64,000 nt of DNA from JASHPR01 sp963833885 (GCA_963833885.1 CAWHZU010000008.1:62001-126000); one strand, 5' to 3'. Numbered from the stretch's first letter, positions 8,763-17,490 are shown. Notes: a model not told the origin generated them from the letters alone. Made by a program: numbers and translations.

Positions 8763-9614
8763 CCGCGCTCGCGTTAACTCCCGCGGCGGTCCGGCCGCCG
8801 CGAGGGACTCGAACTCGGCCACCGACAGCCCCGGGCCGAACCCCTCGAGCAGCCAGGTAACCCCGTGGCTCTCGGCGGTGGCCACCGCCTTGGCCCGCTC
8901 GGGCGGCCCGAGCAGCCGCATCTTGCACGTGATGGCCAGGTCGTAGGCCTCCGGAGCGCCGAGCCGGGTCAGCTCGGCGCGCACCCCGGCCAGGTCGTCG
9001 GCGTCCGGGAAATCCGGATCGCTGGCGAAGATCGGGAAGCAGCCCTGCATTCGGGCGGCCCTGGCCAGCGGCGCGCGGTTCGGCCACCGGCCGGCGACCC
9101 AGACCGGCAGCGGATCCTGGACCGGCCTGGGCAGGAACGGCGTGGAGTGCACGTGCAGCTGCTCGCCGTCGAAATCGACGTTCTCGCCGGTCAGCAGGCG
9201 CTGCAGCACCTCGAGCGACTCGTCGAGGAGCACGCGGCGCTCCCGCGGGTCGGCCGCGTCGCCGAACGAGCTGAACTCCTTCCAGCCGTCGTCGCCGAGG
9301 CCGACCCCGATCACGAGCCGGCCGCCGGACAGCAGGTCGAGCGCGGCCGCCTGCCGAGCCAGCACCCACGGCCTGCGGCGGGCGAGCGGGGTCACCATGG
9401 CGCCGAACCTGATCTCCCGGGTGGCCGTCGCGATCGCGGCCATCGCGATCCACGGGTCGCAGACGGCCATGCCGGGGCGCGCCAGCATGTGGTCCCAGAA
9501 GAAGAACCCGGACCAGCCGGCCTCCTCGGCCACGGCGGCCAGGTCGGCCAGCCGGGCGGGATCGGCGAGCTCCTCGAACTGGGGGAAGAAGAGCCCGAAC
9601 CTAACGTCGTTCAA
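8619..9614 (-). CDS. LLM-class (luciferase-like, probably F420-dependent) oxidoreductase
   Basis: A 331-residue protein with the luciferase-like barrel: VRFGLFFPQFEELADPARLA at the start, WSGFFFWDHMLARPG, VLARQAAALDLLSGGRLVIG, and PVWVAGRWPNRAPLARAAR. The start is the TTG at 9614, which has GGAGG six bases upstream and overlaps the end of the allantoicase gene by 14 bases, making it the last gene of the ureide operon. Its reaction is unknown; in this place a role in purine or ureide metabolism is possible. The normal family sequence appears to end near FESLAAAGPPR; the final 48 or so residues are an odd tail read antisense to the GH15 gene and are rich in Arg. Confidence 0.85.
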   Translation of the reverse strand: MNDVRFGLFFPQFEELADPARLADLAAVAEEAGWSGFFFWDHMLARPGMAVCDPWIAMAAIATATREIRFGAMVTPLARRRPWVLARQAAALDLLSGGRLVIGVGLGDDGWKEFSSFGDAADPRERRVLLDESLEVLQRLLTGENVDFDGEQLHVHSTPFLPRPVQDPLPVWVAGRWPNRAPLARAARMQGCFPIFASDPDFPDADDLAGVRAELTRLGAPEAYDLAITCKMRLLGPPERAKAVATAESHGVTWLLEGFGPGLSVAEFESLAAAGPPRELTRARSVAARRDRGAAVDCRPLGELLVPDHVHHRVDERQVRERLREIAQVPP

Positions 9615-10650
9615 CTGCGCCTCCGGGGGGTGGCAGCGCGGATTGCCAGCGCTGCCGGAGCCCGGCAAGCGCGTCGGGGACGATCTCACCGTAGACCCTG
9701 AGCCTGGCCAGCCCGCCGTCAGGGATCACATCGAGGCGGACGTGAGTGGTCAGGGATTCGTCGCCGGCCAGGTATTTATGCCTGGTGTCCGGCTGGACCG
9801 CGGTGACCGGCAGCACCTCCCGCCACACCGGATCGGGCGGCAGCGCGGCGTCCGGCGTGTCCGGCGCGTCCGCCGCCAGCAGCCGGATCCGGTCCGGCGC
9901 GTTGCCGACGAACCATGAGGTGTCGACCTCGACGTGGCGCGGCACACTCCGCCCGGCCAGCGCGATCGTCACGTAGTCGTTGCCCGGGCCGCGCCGCCGC
10001 GCGTTCTCCCATCCCCCGGCCATGCCCGTGGCCAGGCCGGGCAGGATCAGGTTGCCGGCCGACGCGTAGAACTGGTCCGAGCAGCCGACCACGCGGCCGC
10101 CGTTCTCCAGGGCCGCCAGGTCGATGGTCCCGGCGAGGAACCGCGGGTCGGGCAGCGGCGTGCCGTGCACCCGCAGCCGCGCCACGCCGCCGTCCGGGTA
10201 GATCGACAAGCGGACGTGCGTCCACCGCAGCGGCGAGCTCACCGGGTAACGGTTCACCGTGTCGCCCAGCGCGCCGGTCCGCTCGACCAGCGTGTGCCAC
10301 GCGGTCAGCTCGCCCGGCGCCGGGTACCCCTCCGCGGCTGCGGCCTCGACAGACACCTGCGGCGGGTAGTTGCCACAGAAGAACGACGTGTCCACGACGA
10401 GCTCGTGCACGATGCCGGGGATCCCGAGCCTGACGATCGCGTGGTCATGCGCGGGCGCCCGGTGCCGCCGGGTCTCCCAGCCGTCGTAGATCTTCCCGCG
10501 GTTCCCGAACTGCCCGGCGGCAAAGGCCGGCGCCTCCGGTTTGATCAGATTTTCCTTCTCCGCGAACAGTTCATCGGTCGCGAAGATCACACTCCCGCCA
10601 AGTGCCCTTGACGCTAGGTCAGGGGCCAGTGTGGCGCCGGAATCGGTCAT
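9601..10650 (-). CDS. alc: Allantoicase
   Basis: A 349-residue allantoicase that hydrolyses allantoate to ureidoglycolate and urea. The protein shows the two repeated jelly-roll units of the family: each carries a recognisable core, YDGWETRRHR in the first half and GGWENARRRGPGNDYVTI in the second, and each ends with a strand like TTHVRLDVIPDGGLARLRVY or THVRLSIYPDGGVARLRVH. The ATG at 10650 overlaps the allantoinase stop (ATGA), which fixes the start; the frame is open further upstream but only over the allantoinase gene. It acts directly after allantoinase in the pathway and is translationally coupled to it. Confidence 0.95.
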   Translation of the reverse strand: MTDSGATLAPDLASRALGGSVIFATDELFAEKENLIKPEAPAFAAGQFGNRGKIYDGWETRRHRAPAHDHAIVRLGIPGIVHELVVDTSFFCGNYPPQVSVEAAAAEGYPAPGELTAWHTLVERTGALGDTVNRYPVSSPLRWTHVRLSIYPDGGVARLRVHGTPLPDPRFLAGTIDLAALENGGRVVGCSDQFYASAGNLILPGLATGMAGGWENARRRGPGNDYVTIALAGRSVPRHVEVDTSWFVGNAPDRIRLLAADAPDTPDAALPPDPVWREVLPVTAVQPDTRHKYLAGDESLTTHVRLDVIPDGGLARLRVYGEIVPDALAGLRQRWQSALPPPGGAVERR

Positions 10651-12056
10651 CTGGTGCGCTCCTGTCTGGCCAGCAGGCGGCCCGATGGCCGGTCGCCGTA
10701 TACGGGAGTGCCGCGGAGCCAGGTCCGGCGCACCACGCCGTGCAGCCGCTGGCCTGCGTACGGCGTCACCTTGTGCCGGTGATGCAGCCGCAGCGGGTCC
10801 ACCTCGAAGCCGTCGTCCGGCGCGAACGCGACCAGGTCGGCGTCGAGCCCGGGGGCGATCCTGCCCTTCCCGGCCAGCCCGGCGATCTCGGCGGGCCGGG
10901 CCGCCATCCACCGGGCGATGTCGTCAAGCGAAGAGCCGCGCTCGCGCGCCCGAGTCCACACCACCGGCAGCGACAGCTGGACCGACGAGATCCCGCCCCA
11001 GGCGGCGCCGAAGTCGCCGGCGGCCAGGTGCTTCATTGCTGGCGGGCACGGCGAATGGTCGGACACCACGCAGTCGATGATCCCATCCCGCAGCGCCTGC
11101 CAGAGGCGCTCGCGGTTGGCCCGCTCCCGGATTGGCGGGGCGCACTTGAACTGGGTGGCGCCGTCCGGGATGTCCTCGGCAGCCAGTGCGAGGTAGTGCG
11201 GGCAGGTCTCGACGGTGATCGCGGCGCCCCGGCCTCTGGCGGCCTCGAGCATCGGCAGCGCGTCCGCCGCGGAGAGATGCAGGATGTGTGCGCGTGCGCC
11301 GGCGCGTTCGGCCGCGTCGATGACCTGCGCGATCGCGGCCACCTCGGCGGCCGCGGGCCGGGAGGCCTGGTACGACGCATAGCTCCGCCCGGCCGGGGGC
11401 GGCGCTGCCTCGATCACGGCGGAGTCCTCCGCGTGTACGAGCACCACGCTGCCAAGCGCGGCCGCCTGTTCCATCACGGCGGTCAGCCCGGCCTGGTCCA
11501 CGGGCGGGAACTCCGGCACTCCAGAGTCCTGGAGGAAGACCTTGAAGCCGAACACCCCGTCGCGGTGCAGCGCTGGCAGAAATGCGAAGCTGCCCGGCAC
11601 GGCGCCGCCCCAGAAACCGACGTCCACGTGCGCCTGGCCGGCGGCCTCCTCCCGCTTGATACGCAGCGAAGCGGCATTTGTCGTCGGCGGTATGGAGTTC
11701 AGCGGCATGTCCACGATCGTGGTGATCCCGCCGGCCGCCGCGGCGCGGGTCGCCGTGGCGAACCCCTCCCAGTCGGTCCGGCCCGGCTCGTTCACGTGCA
11801 CGTGGGTGTCGACCAGGCCGGGCAGCAGCACCTCGTCGTCGGCCAGGGTTATTACTCTTGCCCCGCCCGGCCCGGCCCTCTGCCCACCCGACCCGACCCT
11901 CTGCCCACCCGGCCCCGCCCTCGGGCCGGGCGGCGATGTTATCGGGCCCACCTCGTCGATCAGGCCCGCGGAGATCCGCACCTCGGCCGGTCGGGTACCG
12001 TCCGGCAGCACCGCGCGGCGGGCCTGGATCACCAGCTGCCGGTCACCGGAGCGCAT
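10647..12056 (-). CDS. allB: Allantoinase
   Basis: A 469-residue cyclic amidohydrolase that opens the allantoin ring to give allantoate. The metal-binding HxH is in LLPGLVDTHVHVNEPGR, the carboxylated lysine is in GVFGFKVFLQDSG, further metal histidines are in VLVHAEDS and AHILHLSAADAL, and the metal aspartate is in CVVSDHSPCP. Residues 42-68 hold a Gly/Pro/Arg-rich insertion not expected in the family, built from 21-bp tandem repeats. The ATG at 12056 overlaps the end of the DUF6986 gene by 14 bases, and the stop overlaps the allantoicase start. Confidence 0.95.
   Translation of the reverse strand: MRSGDRQLVIQARRAVLPDGTRPAEVRISAGLIDEVGPITSPPGPRAGPGGQRVGSGGQRAGPGGARVITLADDEVLLPGLVDTHVHVNEPGRTDWEGFATATRAAAAGGITTIVDMPLNSIPPTTNAASLRIKREEAAGQAHVDVGFWGGAVPGSFAFLPALHRDGVFGFKVFLQDSGVPEFPPVDQAGLTAVMEQAAALGSVVLVHAEDSAVIEAAPPPAGRSYASYQASRPAAAEVAAIAQVIDAAERAGARAHILHLSAADALPMLEAARGRGAAITVETCPHYLALAAEDIPDGATQFKCAPPIRERANRERLWQALRDGIIDCVVSDHSPCPPAMKHLAAGDFGAAWGGISSVQLSLPVVWTRARERGSSLDDIARWMAARPAEIAGLAGKGRIAPGLDADLVAFAPDDGFEVDPLRLHHRHKVTPYAGQRLHGVVRRTWLRGTPVYGDRPSGRLLARQERTR
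11866..11926 (-). repeat. About three copies of a 21-bp repeat inside allantoinase
   Basis: Units such as ccggcccggccctctgccca and a near copy recur at a 21-base period, with a third, diverged partial copy. The period is a multiple of three, so the frame is kept and the repeats encode a run rich in Gly, Pro, Gln and Arg (for example RVGSGGQRAGPGG) between the first strand and the HxH motif. It is probably a surface loop that has grown by slippage. Confidence 0.8.
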
Positions 12057-13320
12057 CGAGGCCAGCGCGGTCCAGACCGGTCAGCTCCCCGAGTTCTGGC
12101 TCGGTGACCGCGCCGCAGTCGAGCCCCCTGGCCAGGAATCCGGCCAGCGCGCGGGCGGTGGCCGGCTCCTCGAGTACCGGGCCCCCGGCGCGCTCGAGGT
12201 AGCCACGCAGCCGCGCGGCCGCGGTCTCCAGCCCGGCGGTGAAGAAGCCGAACGTGGCCGCGTACCTGCTGGCAAGCTGCGCCGGATGCAGGTCCCAGCC
12301 CTGGTAGTAGCCACGGTCGAGGGACCGCCTGACCAGCCGGGCGTGCTGCTCCCAGGCCCCGATGACCTGGTCCCTGCTGCCCTCGGGCACCACGTTGGAG
12401 GATCCGTCGCTGAGCCTGACCCCGGTGCCGGCCGCGGCGACCTGCATCACGGCCCGGGCGTAGTCGGCGACCGGATGCTCCATGCTCTGCCGGTGCGCGG
12501 CGATCCCCAGCGCGGCGCTGTAGTCGTACGTGCCGTAGTGCAGCCCGGTGAGCCGGCTGCCGCCCGCGTGAACGCAGCGGGCGACGGTCATGGTTCCGTC
12601 CGCGCCGAGAATCACCTGAGGGGTCTCCACCTGCACCTCGAACACCAGCTTCCCGGTATCCACGTCGTGCGCCTGTTCGAGGCGCTCGCAGAGCCGCACC
12701 ATCGCGGTCACCTGGTCCGGCGACGTGACCTTCGGCAGCGTCACCACGAAGCCGTCCGGCAGCGGGCCGTGGGACAGCAGTTCGGCGAGGAACCCGTCCA
12801 GCGTGCGGATCGCGCGGCGGCGGGTGCCCAGTTCCAGGCTCTTGCAGCGCAGGCCGCACCGGGCCGGGGCGGCGCCGGCCGAGATCTCAGCCGCCAGGCA
12901 GGCAGCCGCGCAGCGCACGTCGGCGTCCTCCGCGTCGTCGCCGCGCACGCCGTAGCCGTCCTCGAAGTCCAGCCGCAGGTCCTCGATTGGCTCGGCGATG
13001 AGCTTGGCCAGCACCCGGGACCGCACGTCGGCCGCGAGCGCGGCCGGCAGTCCCATCGCCGCGCCGAACTCGACGGGGCCGGGGGCGAAGGTCTCCAGCG
13101 CCTTCAGCGCCTGGCGGCCCCATTGCGCGGCCAGGCCGGCCTTGAACCTGTCGGCGGGCACGTAGACCGTGTGCACCGGCTGGCGGCCGGGCCGCGGCCC
13201 CGGGTAGCCGGCCGCCAGGGCCCGGTCGGCGTCGGCCAGGAGCCGGTCGGCCTCGGCCGCCATCGCGTCCACCTGCCGCACGGCGTCACCGGCGCCGGGG
13301 TGAGCCCGGGCCGCCGTCAT
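12043..13320 (-). CDS. DUF6986 protein, CitE/HpcH-like aldolase-lyase superfamily
   Basis: The 425-residue protein resembles a family found in actinobacterial purine clusters and often called aldolase. LRLDFEDGYGVRGDDAEDAD gives an acidic metal-binding loop of the kind seen in CitE and malate synthase, and FVVTLPKVTS and KLVFEVQVETPQVI resemble the barrel strands that carry the catalytic Arg and metal Glu. The reaction is not established. Because Streptomyces allantoin clusters carry a malate synthase, and allantoate breakdown eventually yields glyoxylate, a lyase or synthase acting on glyoxylate is an inference worth testing. ATG 13320 overlaps the xanthine dehydrogenase stop (ATGA); a longer start at 13362 is less likely. 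Confidence 0.7.
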   Translation of the reverse strand: MTAARAHPGAGDAVRQVDAMAAEADRLLADADRALAAGYPGPRPGRQPVHTVYVPADRFKAGLAAQWGRQALKALETFAPGPVEFGAAMGLPAALAADVRSRVLAKLIAEPIEDLRLDFEDGYGVRGDDAEDADVRCAAACLAAEISAGAAPARCGLRCKSLELGTRRRAIRTLDGFLAELLSHGPLPDGFVVTLPKVTSPDQVTAMVRLCERLEQAHDVDTGKLVFEVQVETPQVILGADGTMTVARCVHAGGSRLTGLHYGTYDYSAALGIAAHRQSMEHPVADYARAVMQVAAAGTGVRLSDGSSNVVPEGSRDQVIGAWEQHARLVRRSLDRGYYQGWDLHPAQLASRYAATFGFFTAGLETAAARLRGYLERAGGPVLEEPATARALAGFLARGLDCGAVTEPELGELTGLDRAGLDALR

Positions 13321-15614
13321 GAGCCGTCCGCGATGTGCTCTGGCCTGATCGGGATCTGGCACAGGTCGAGCCCGGTGGCCTCGCGGATCGCCGCTGCGAT
13401 CGCCGGGCCGGACGAGATCGTCGGCGGCTCGCCGACGCCGCGCAGGCCGTAGGGCGCGTTCGGGTCGGGGTACTCGAGCACATCGAGCCGCATCGGCGGC
13501 ATGTCGAGGATCGTCGGGATGAGGTAGTCAGTGAACGACGGGTTCGCGATCCTCCCGTCCTTCACCTGGATCTCTTCCATGATCGCCAGGCCGAGGCCCT
13601 GTGCCGTGCCGCCGTGGATCTGCCCCTCGACGGCCTGCGGGTTCATGGCCTTCCCGACATCCTGGGTGCAGGCCAGCTCGACGACCTTGACCAGGCCGAG
13701 GTCGGTGTCGACGTCCACCACCGCGCGGTGCGCCGAATACGCGTACTGCACGTGCGCGAAGCCCTGGCCGGTCTCCGGGTCGATCGGGTACGTCGGCCGG
13801 TGCCGCCACTCGACGGTCTCCTCGATGACGTCGCCGTTGATGACCTCGGCGAGCGGGATCCGCTCGGTTCCCGACACCACGCAGCCGCCGGACAGCGCGG
13901 TCGCGGTCCGGCCCAGGCGGCCCTCGGCGCGAGCGAACACCCGGTCCCGGACCCGCTCGCAGGCGGCCTTGATCGCCCCGCCGGTCACGTACGTCTGCCG
14001 GGAAGCGGACGTCGACCCGGCGGAGCCGACCTGAGTGTCGATGGGGTTGATCAGCACCTCGTCCACGCCGAGCTCGGTGCGGCAGATCTGCTGCTCGATC
14101 GTGACCAGGCCCTGGCCCACCTCGGCGGCGGCGGTGTGCACGGTCGCCACTGGCTCCCCGGCGATGATCTCGAGCTTGACCCGCGCCGTCGAGTAGTCGT
14201 CGTAGCCCTCGGAGAAGCCGACGTTCTTGTAGGCGACCGCGTAGCCGACGCCGCGCACCACACCCTCACCGTGGGTGGTGTTGGCGACCCCGCCGGGCAG
14301 GTCCCGCAAGTCGCTGGAACCGTTCCGCTCCGGCAGCGGCATCGCCTCCAGCCGCTGCAGCAACTCGGCCACCGGGGCCGGGCTGTCCACGATCTGCCCG
14401 GTTGGCGCCTCGTCGCCCATGCTGATCGCGTTGCGGCAGCGCAGCTCGACCGCGTCCAGCCCGAGCTTCGCGGCCAGCTTGTCCATCTGGGCCTCGTAGC
14501 CGAACGCCGCCTGCACCGAACCGAAACCGCGCATCGCGCCGCACGGCGGGTTGTTCGTGTAGACGCCGTAGCAGTCGACGTGCACGTTCGGCACCACGTA
14601 CGGGCCGATCCCCATGGTCCCGGCGTTGCCGACCACGGCCGGGGTGCTGGAGGTGTACGCACCGCCGTCCAGGTAGATCTCGGCCCTGACGTAGATCAGC
14701 CTGCCGTCGCGGGTCGCGCCGTGCTCGTAGCGCATGCTCGCCGGGTGGCGGTGCACGTGCCCGTAGAACGACTCCGCCCTGTTGTAGACCATCTTTACTG
14801 GCTTGCCGGTGTGCAAGGCGAGCATGCACGCGTGCACGTGCATGGACAGGTCCTCGCGGCCGCCGAACGCACCGCCGACACCGGCCAGCACGAGCCTGAC
14901 CTGCTCCGGTGGCAGCCCCAGCGCCGCGCAGATCTGCTTCTGGTCGACGTGCAGCCACTGGGTGGCCACGTACAGGTCCACCCCGCCCTCGCCGTCCGGC
15001 ACCGCGAGTCCCGCCTCGGGCCCGAGAAAGGCCTGGTCCTGCATGCCGATCCGGTAGCTGCCGGTCACGACCACCTCGGCGGCTGGAGCCGGGTCGCCCT
15101 TGCGGATCTTGAGGTGGCGGACCAGGTTGCCTCCGGCCATCGGGTGCAGCCGCGGGGCGCCCGGGCCAAGCGCCTGCCGCGCATCGGTCACCGGCGCGAG
15201 GACCTCGTAGTCCACCTCGATCTTCTTCGCCGCCTGCCTGGCGATCTCGGGATGGTCCGCGGCCACGAGCGCGACCGGCTCGCCCTGGTAGCGGACCACG
15301 CCCTCGGCCAGCACCGGCTGGTCGACGAGCTCGAGCCCGCAAGCGTTCTGGCCGGGGATGTCCGCGTGCGTGAGCACGGCGTAGACCCCGCCGGTGGCCA
15401 GCGCGGGGCCGATCCCGATCGAGCGGATCTTCGCGTACGGGTGCGGGCTGCGCAGCGTGACGCCCCAGATCATGCCGTCCATCCACAGGTCGCTGCCGTA
15501 GGCGAACTGGCCGGTCGCTTTCGGCGTCGCGTCCGGCCGCCGGGCGCTGGCGCCGATACCGCCAGCGGTGGCCGGTCCGGCCGGAGCCTGGGGCGCTCGG
15601 GTGGGCGTGCTCAC
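13317..15614 (-). CDS. Xanthine dehydrogenase, molybdopterin-binding large subunit
   Basis: A 765-residue molybdenum hydroxylase large subunit that oxidises hypoxanthine and xanthine to urate. Cofactor motifs are visible: GGAFGGRED, GAMRGFGSVQAAFGYE, AAAEVGQGLVTI, and the catalytic glutamate in YGLRGVGEPPT. I start at GTG 15614, giving MSTPTRAPQAPAGP and then GGIGASARRPDATPKATG, the usual N-terminus of actinobacterial members; the frame is open to 15716 but the extra sequence reads as non-coding. The small subunits are encoded separately at 17487-18882, split from this gene by 8-oxoguanine deaminase and a plus-strand DUF3040 gene. Confidence 0.93.
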   Translation of the reverse strand: MSTPTRAPQAPAGPATAGGIGASARRPDATPKATGQFAYGSDLWMDGMIWGVTLRSPHPYAKIRSIGIGPALATGGVYAVLTHADIPGQNACGLELVDQPVLAEGVVRYQGEPVALVAADHPEIARQAAKKIEVDYEVLAPVTDARQALGPGAPRLHPMAGGNLVRHLKIRKGDPAPAAEVVVTGSYRIGMQDQAFLGPEAGLAVPDGEGGVDLYVATQWLHVDQKQICAALGLPPEQVRLVLAGVGGAFGGREDLSMHVHACMLALHTGKPVKMVYNRAESFYGHVHRHPASMRYEHGATRDGRLIYVRAEIYLDGGAYTSSTPAVVGNAGTMGIGPYVVPNVHVDCYGVYTNNPPCGAMRGFGSVQAAFGYEAQMDKLAAKLGLDAVELRCRNAISMGDEAPTGQIVDSPAPVAELLQRLEAMPLPERNGSSDLRDLPGGVANTTHGEGVVRGVGYAVAYKNVGFSEGYDDYSTARVKLEIIAGEPVATVHTAAAEVGQGLVTIEQQICRTELGVDEVLINPIDTQVGSAGSTSASRQTYVTGGAIKAACERVRDRVFARAEGRLGRTATALSGGCVVSGTERIPLAEVINGDVIEETVEWRHRPTYPIDPETGQGFAHVQYAYSAHRAVVDVDTDLGLVKVVELACTQDVGKAMNPQAVEGQIHGGTAQGLGLAIMEEIQVKDGRIANPSFTDYLIPTILDMPPMRLDVLEYPDPNAPYGLRGVGEPPTISSGPAIAAAIREATGLDLCQIPIRPEHIADGS

Positions 15615-15745
15615 GCTTTCCGACGATACGCGTATGCTGGCCCGGCCGGCCGCATCCGCCCAGCGCAGCGGCTGGCGCCGAACCCCGGGGGTAAGCCTTA
15701 TATCGCTTCGCGACATTTGACCCGGCGACGGCGAGCGCTAGAATT

Positions 15746-15762
15746 CTATCGTGGCACGATAG
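15746..15762. promoter_or_regulatory. 17-bp perfect palindrome, candidate operator
   Basis: CTATCGTG (15746-15753), one central g, and CACGATAG (15755-15762) form a perfect palindrome in the 180-base gap between the xanthine dehydrogenase large-subunit gene (start 15614, minus) and the DUF3040 gene (start 15795, plus). It is well placed to control either or both. Which regulator binds it is not known; the TetR at 22457 is one candidate. Confidence 0.55.
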
Positions 15763-15794
15763 TTCGTCGGCCGGGGATTGGGGAGGTGCCCGCC

Positions 15795-16076
15795 ATGCGC
15801 CTGTCCGTTCGCGAACAGCGGCAGCTCGACACCATCGGTGAGTCCGTGAGCCAGTCGGATGTCCAGCTCGCCTCGATGCTGGCCACCTTCAGCCGGCTGA
15901 CCGCGGACGAGCCGATGCCCGATCGTGAGCAGCTCACCAGGCTGGCCAGTAGCCGAGCCGGACGGGCGTGGCACGCGGTCGGTGCGGCAATGGCACGGCT
16001 CATCGCCTGGCTCGACCGCATGGACACCCCGCGTGTCAGCCCCGCGGAGCCGGACCGAGAGCACCACGCGGCCTAG
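15795..16076 (+). CDS. DUF3040-like small protein
   Basis: A 93-residue protein starting MRLSVREQRQLDTIGESVSQ. The opening, LSxxEQRxLDxIxxxLxxxDxxLASML, is the signature of DUF3040, a small actinobacterial family of unknown function; the usual transmembrane helices are weak here. GGGGAGG lies 9 bases before the ATG at 15795, which chooses this start out of a much longer open frame. It sits alone on the plus strand in the middle of a minus-strand purine locus and is preceded by a perfect palindrome, so its expression may be linked to the purine genes. Confidence 0.7.
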   Translation: MRLSVREQRQLDTIGESVSQSDVQLASMLATFSRLTADEPMPDREQLTRLASSRAGRAWHAVGAAMARLIAWLDRMDTPRVSPAEPDREHHAA

Positions 16077-16122
16077 CCGCCACCGCTAGCCGACCAGGGA
16101 GCACGCGGCCCAGTAGCCACCG

Positions 16123-17490
16123 CTAACCGGCCAGGGACGCGCTGGCCCGGCGGGCCGCGTCGGCGACCTGCTGCTCGTCTACGGTCACCACACGGTCCCG
16201 CTCGACCACCGTCCTGCCCCCCACGAGCAGCAGCTCGAGCGGCGGCGGCGAGCCGAGTACCAGCGCCGCGACGGGGTCGGCGATGCCAGCGTGCGGCAGC
16301 GTGTCCAGCCGCCACAACGCGATGTCCCCGAGCTTGCCGGGCTCCAGCGAACCGATGTCGGCTTCCCGGCCGAGCACCCGCGCCCCGCCGACCGTGCCGA
16401 GCTCGACGGCCTCGCGCACGGTCATCGCGCCGGCGCCGCCGACGGCGCGGGCGAACAGGGCCGCCGCGCTCACTTCGCCCACCAGCGAGCTGGCCTCCTG
16501 GGAGGCGGCGCCGTCCACGCCGAGCCCGACCGGGACACCCGCGTCGAGCAGCGAGCGGGTGCGGCAGATGCCCGCGCCGAGCCTGGCGTTGGAGGATGGG
16601 CAGTGCGCGACGCCGGTGCCGGTCGCGGCGATCCTGGAGATCGCCTGGTCGTCCAAGTGCACCCCGTGCGCCAGCCAGACGTCGGGACCGAGCCAGCCGA
16701 TCGAGTCGACGTAGTCCGTAGGCGTGCAGCCGAAGTGCTCGAGGCAGTAGTCGTTCTCGTCGGCGGTCTCGGCGAGGTGAGTGTGCAGCCGGACCCCGCT
16801 GCCGGGGGGGTAGCTCCTGGCCAGCGCGGCCGACTCGGTGAGCAGCTCCCGGCTGACGCTGAACGGGGAACACGGGGCGACGCCGACCCGCAGCATCGAG
16901 CCCGGCGACGGGTCGTGGAAGCGCTCGATCGCCGCCTGTGTGGCGGCGAGGATCGCGTCGATCTCCTCCACCACGTCGTCCGGCGGCAGCCCGCCGGCGC
17001 TTTTGCCGAGGTCCATGGAACCTCGGGTGGGATGGAACCGCAGGCCCACCTCGGCGGCTGCCTCGATCGTGGCGGCGAGCACGTCGCCGCCACGCTCGGG
17101 AAACAGGTAATGGTGGTCCATCGTGGTCGTGCAGCCGGTCCTGGCCAGCCAGGCCAGCGCCGCCGCGGCGGCCGCGCGGACGATCCCGGCGTCCATCCGT
17201 GCCCACACCGGGTACAGCTCGGTCAGCCAGCCGAAGAGGGGGGAGTCGACGGCACGGCCTCTGGTCGCCCACTGGTACAGGTGATCGTGCGTGTTGACGA
17301 GCCCGGGGGTGGCCAGGCAGCCGGTGGCGTCCACCCAGCGCGCGCCCGGGTGGCCGTCGGCGTTGCGTAGCGGCCCGGAACCCACAGCGGTGATGCGGTC
17401 GCCTTCTATGACGACATGCCCGGCGGAGTACTCATCTCGCTCCGGGTTCATGGTCAGCACGTGGCATCCGGACAGGACGATGGCGGTCAC
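16123..17490 (-). CDS. 8-oxoguanine deaminase (amidohydrolase)
   Basis: A 455-residue metal-dependent amidohydrolase of the guanine deaminase/8-oxoguanine deaminase group. The metal-binding HxH is in TPGLVNTHDHLYQWATR, the second metal region in RLHTHLAETADENDYC, a histidine in VWLAHGVHLDD, and the catalytic aspartate in LGVDGAASQEASSL. 8-Oxoguanine deaminases turn 8-oxoguanine into urate, which feeds straight into the uricase encoded upstream. GTG 17490 overlaps the stop of the 2Fe-2S subunit gene (GTGA), fixing the start. A near-duplicate of about 19 bases around its stop codon recurs just downstream (16083-16135). Confidence 0.85.
   Translation of the reverse strand: MTAIVLSGCHVLTMNPERDEYSAGHVVIEGDRITAVGSGPLRNADGHPGARWVDATGCLATPGLVNTHDHLYQWATRGRAVDSPLFGWLTELYPVWARMDAGIVRAAAAAALAWLARTGCTTTMDHHYLFPERGGDVLAATIEAAAEVGLRFHPTRGSMDLGKSAGGLPPDDVVEEIDAILAATQAAIERFHDPSPGSMLRVGVAPCSPFSVSRELLTESAALARSYPPGSGVRLHTHLAETADENDYCLEHFGCTPTDYVDSIGWLGPDVWLAHGVHLDDQAISRIAATGTGVAHCPSSNARLGAGICRTRSLLDAGVPVGLGVDGAASQEASSLVGEVSAAALFARAVGGAGAMTVREAVELGTVGGARVLGREADIGSLEPGKLGDIALWRLDTLPHAGIADPVAALVLGSPPPLELLLVGGRTVVERDRVVTVDEQQVADAARRASASLAG

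Noticed and set aside
13335..15794. Long plus-strand frame leading into the DUF3040 gene
   Set aside because: It is antisense to the xanthine dehydrogenase large subunit; only the part from ATG 15795, with its own ribosome site, is a plausible protein.
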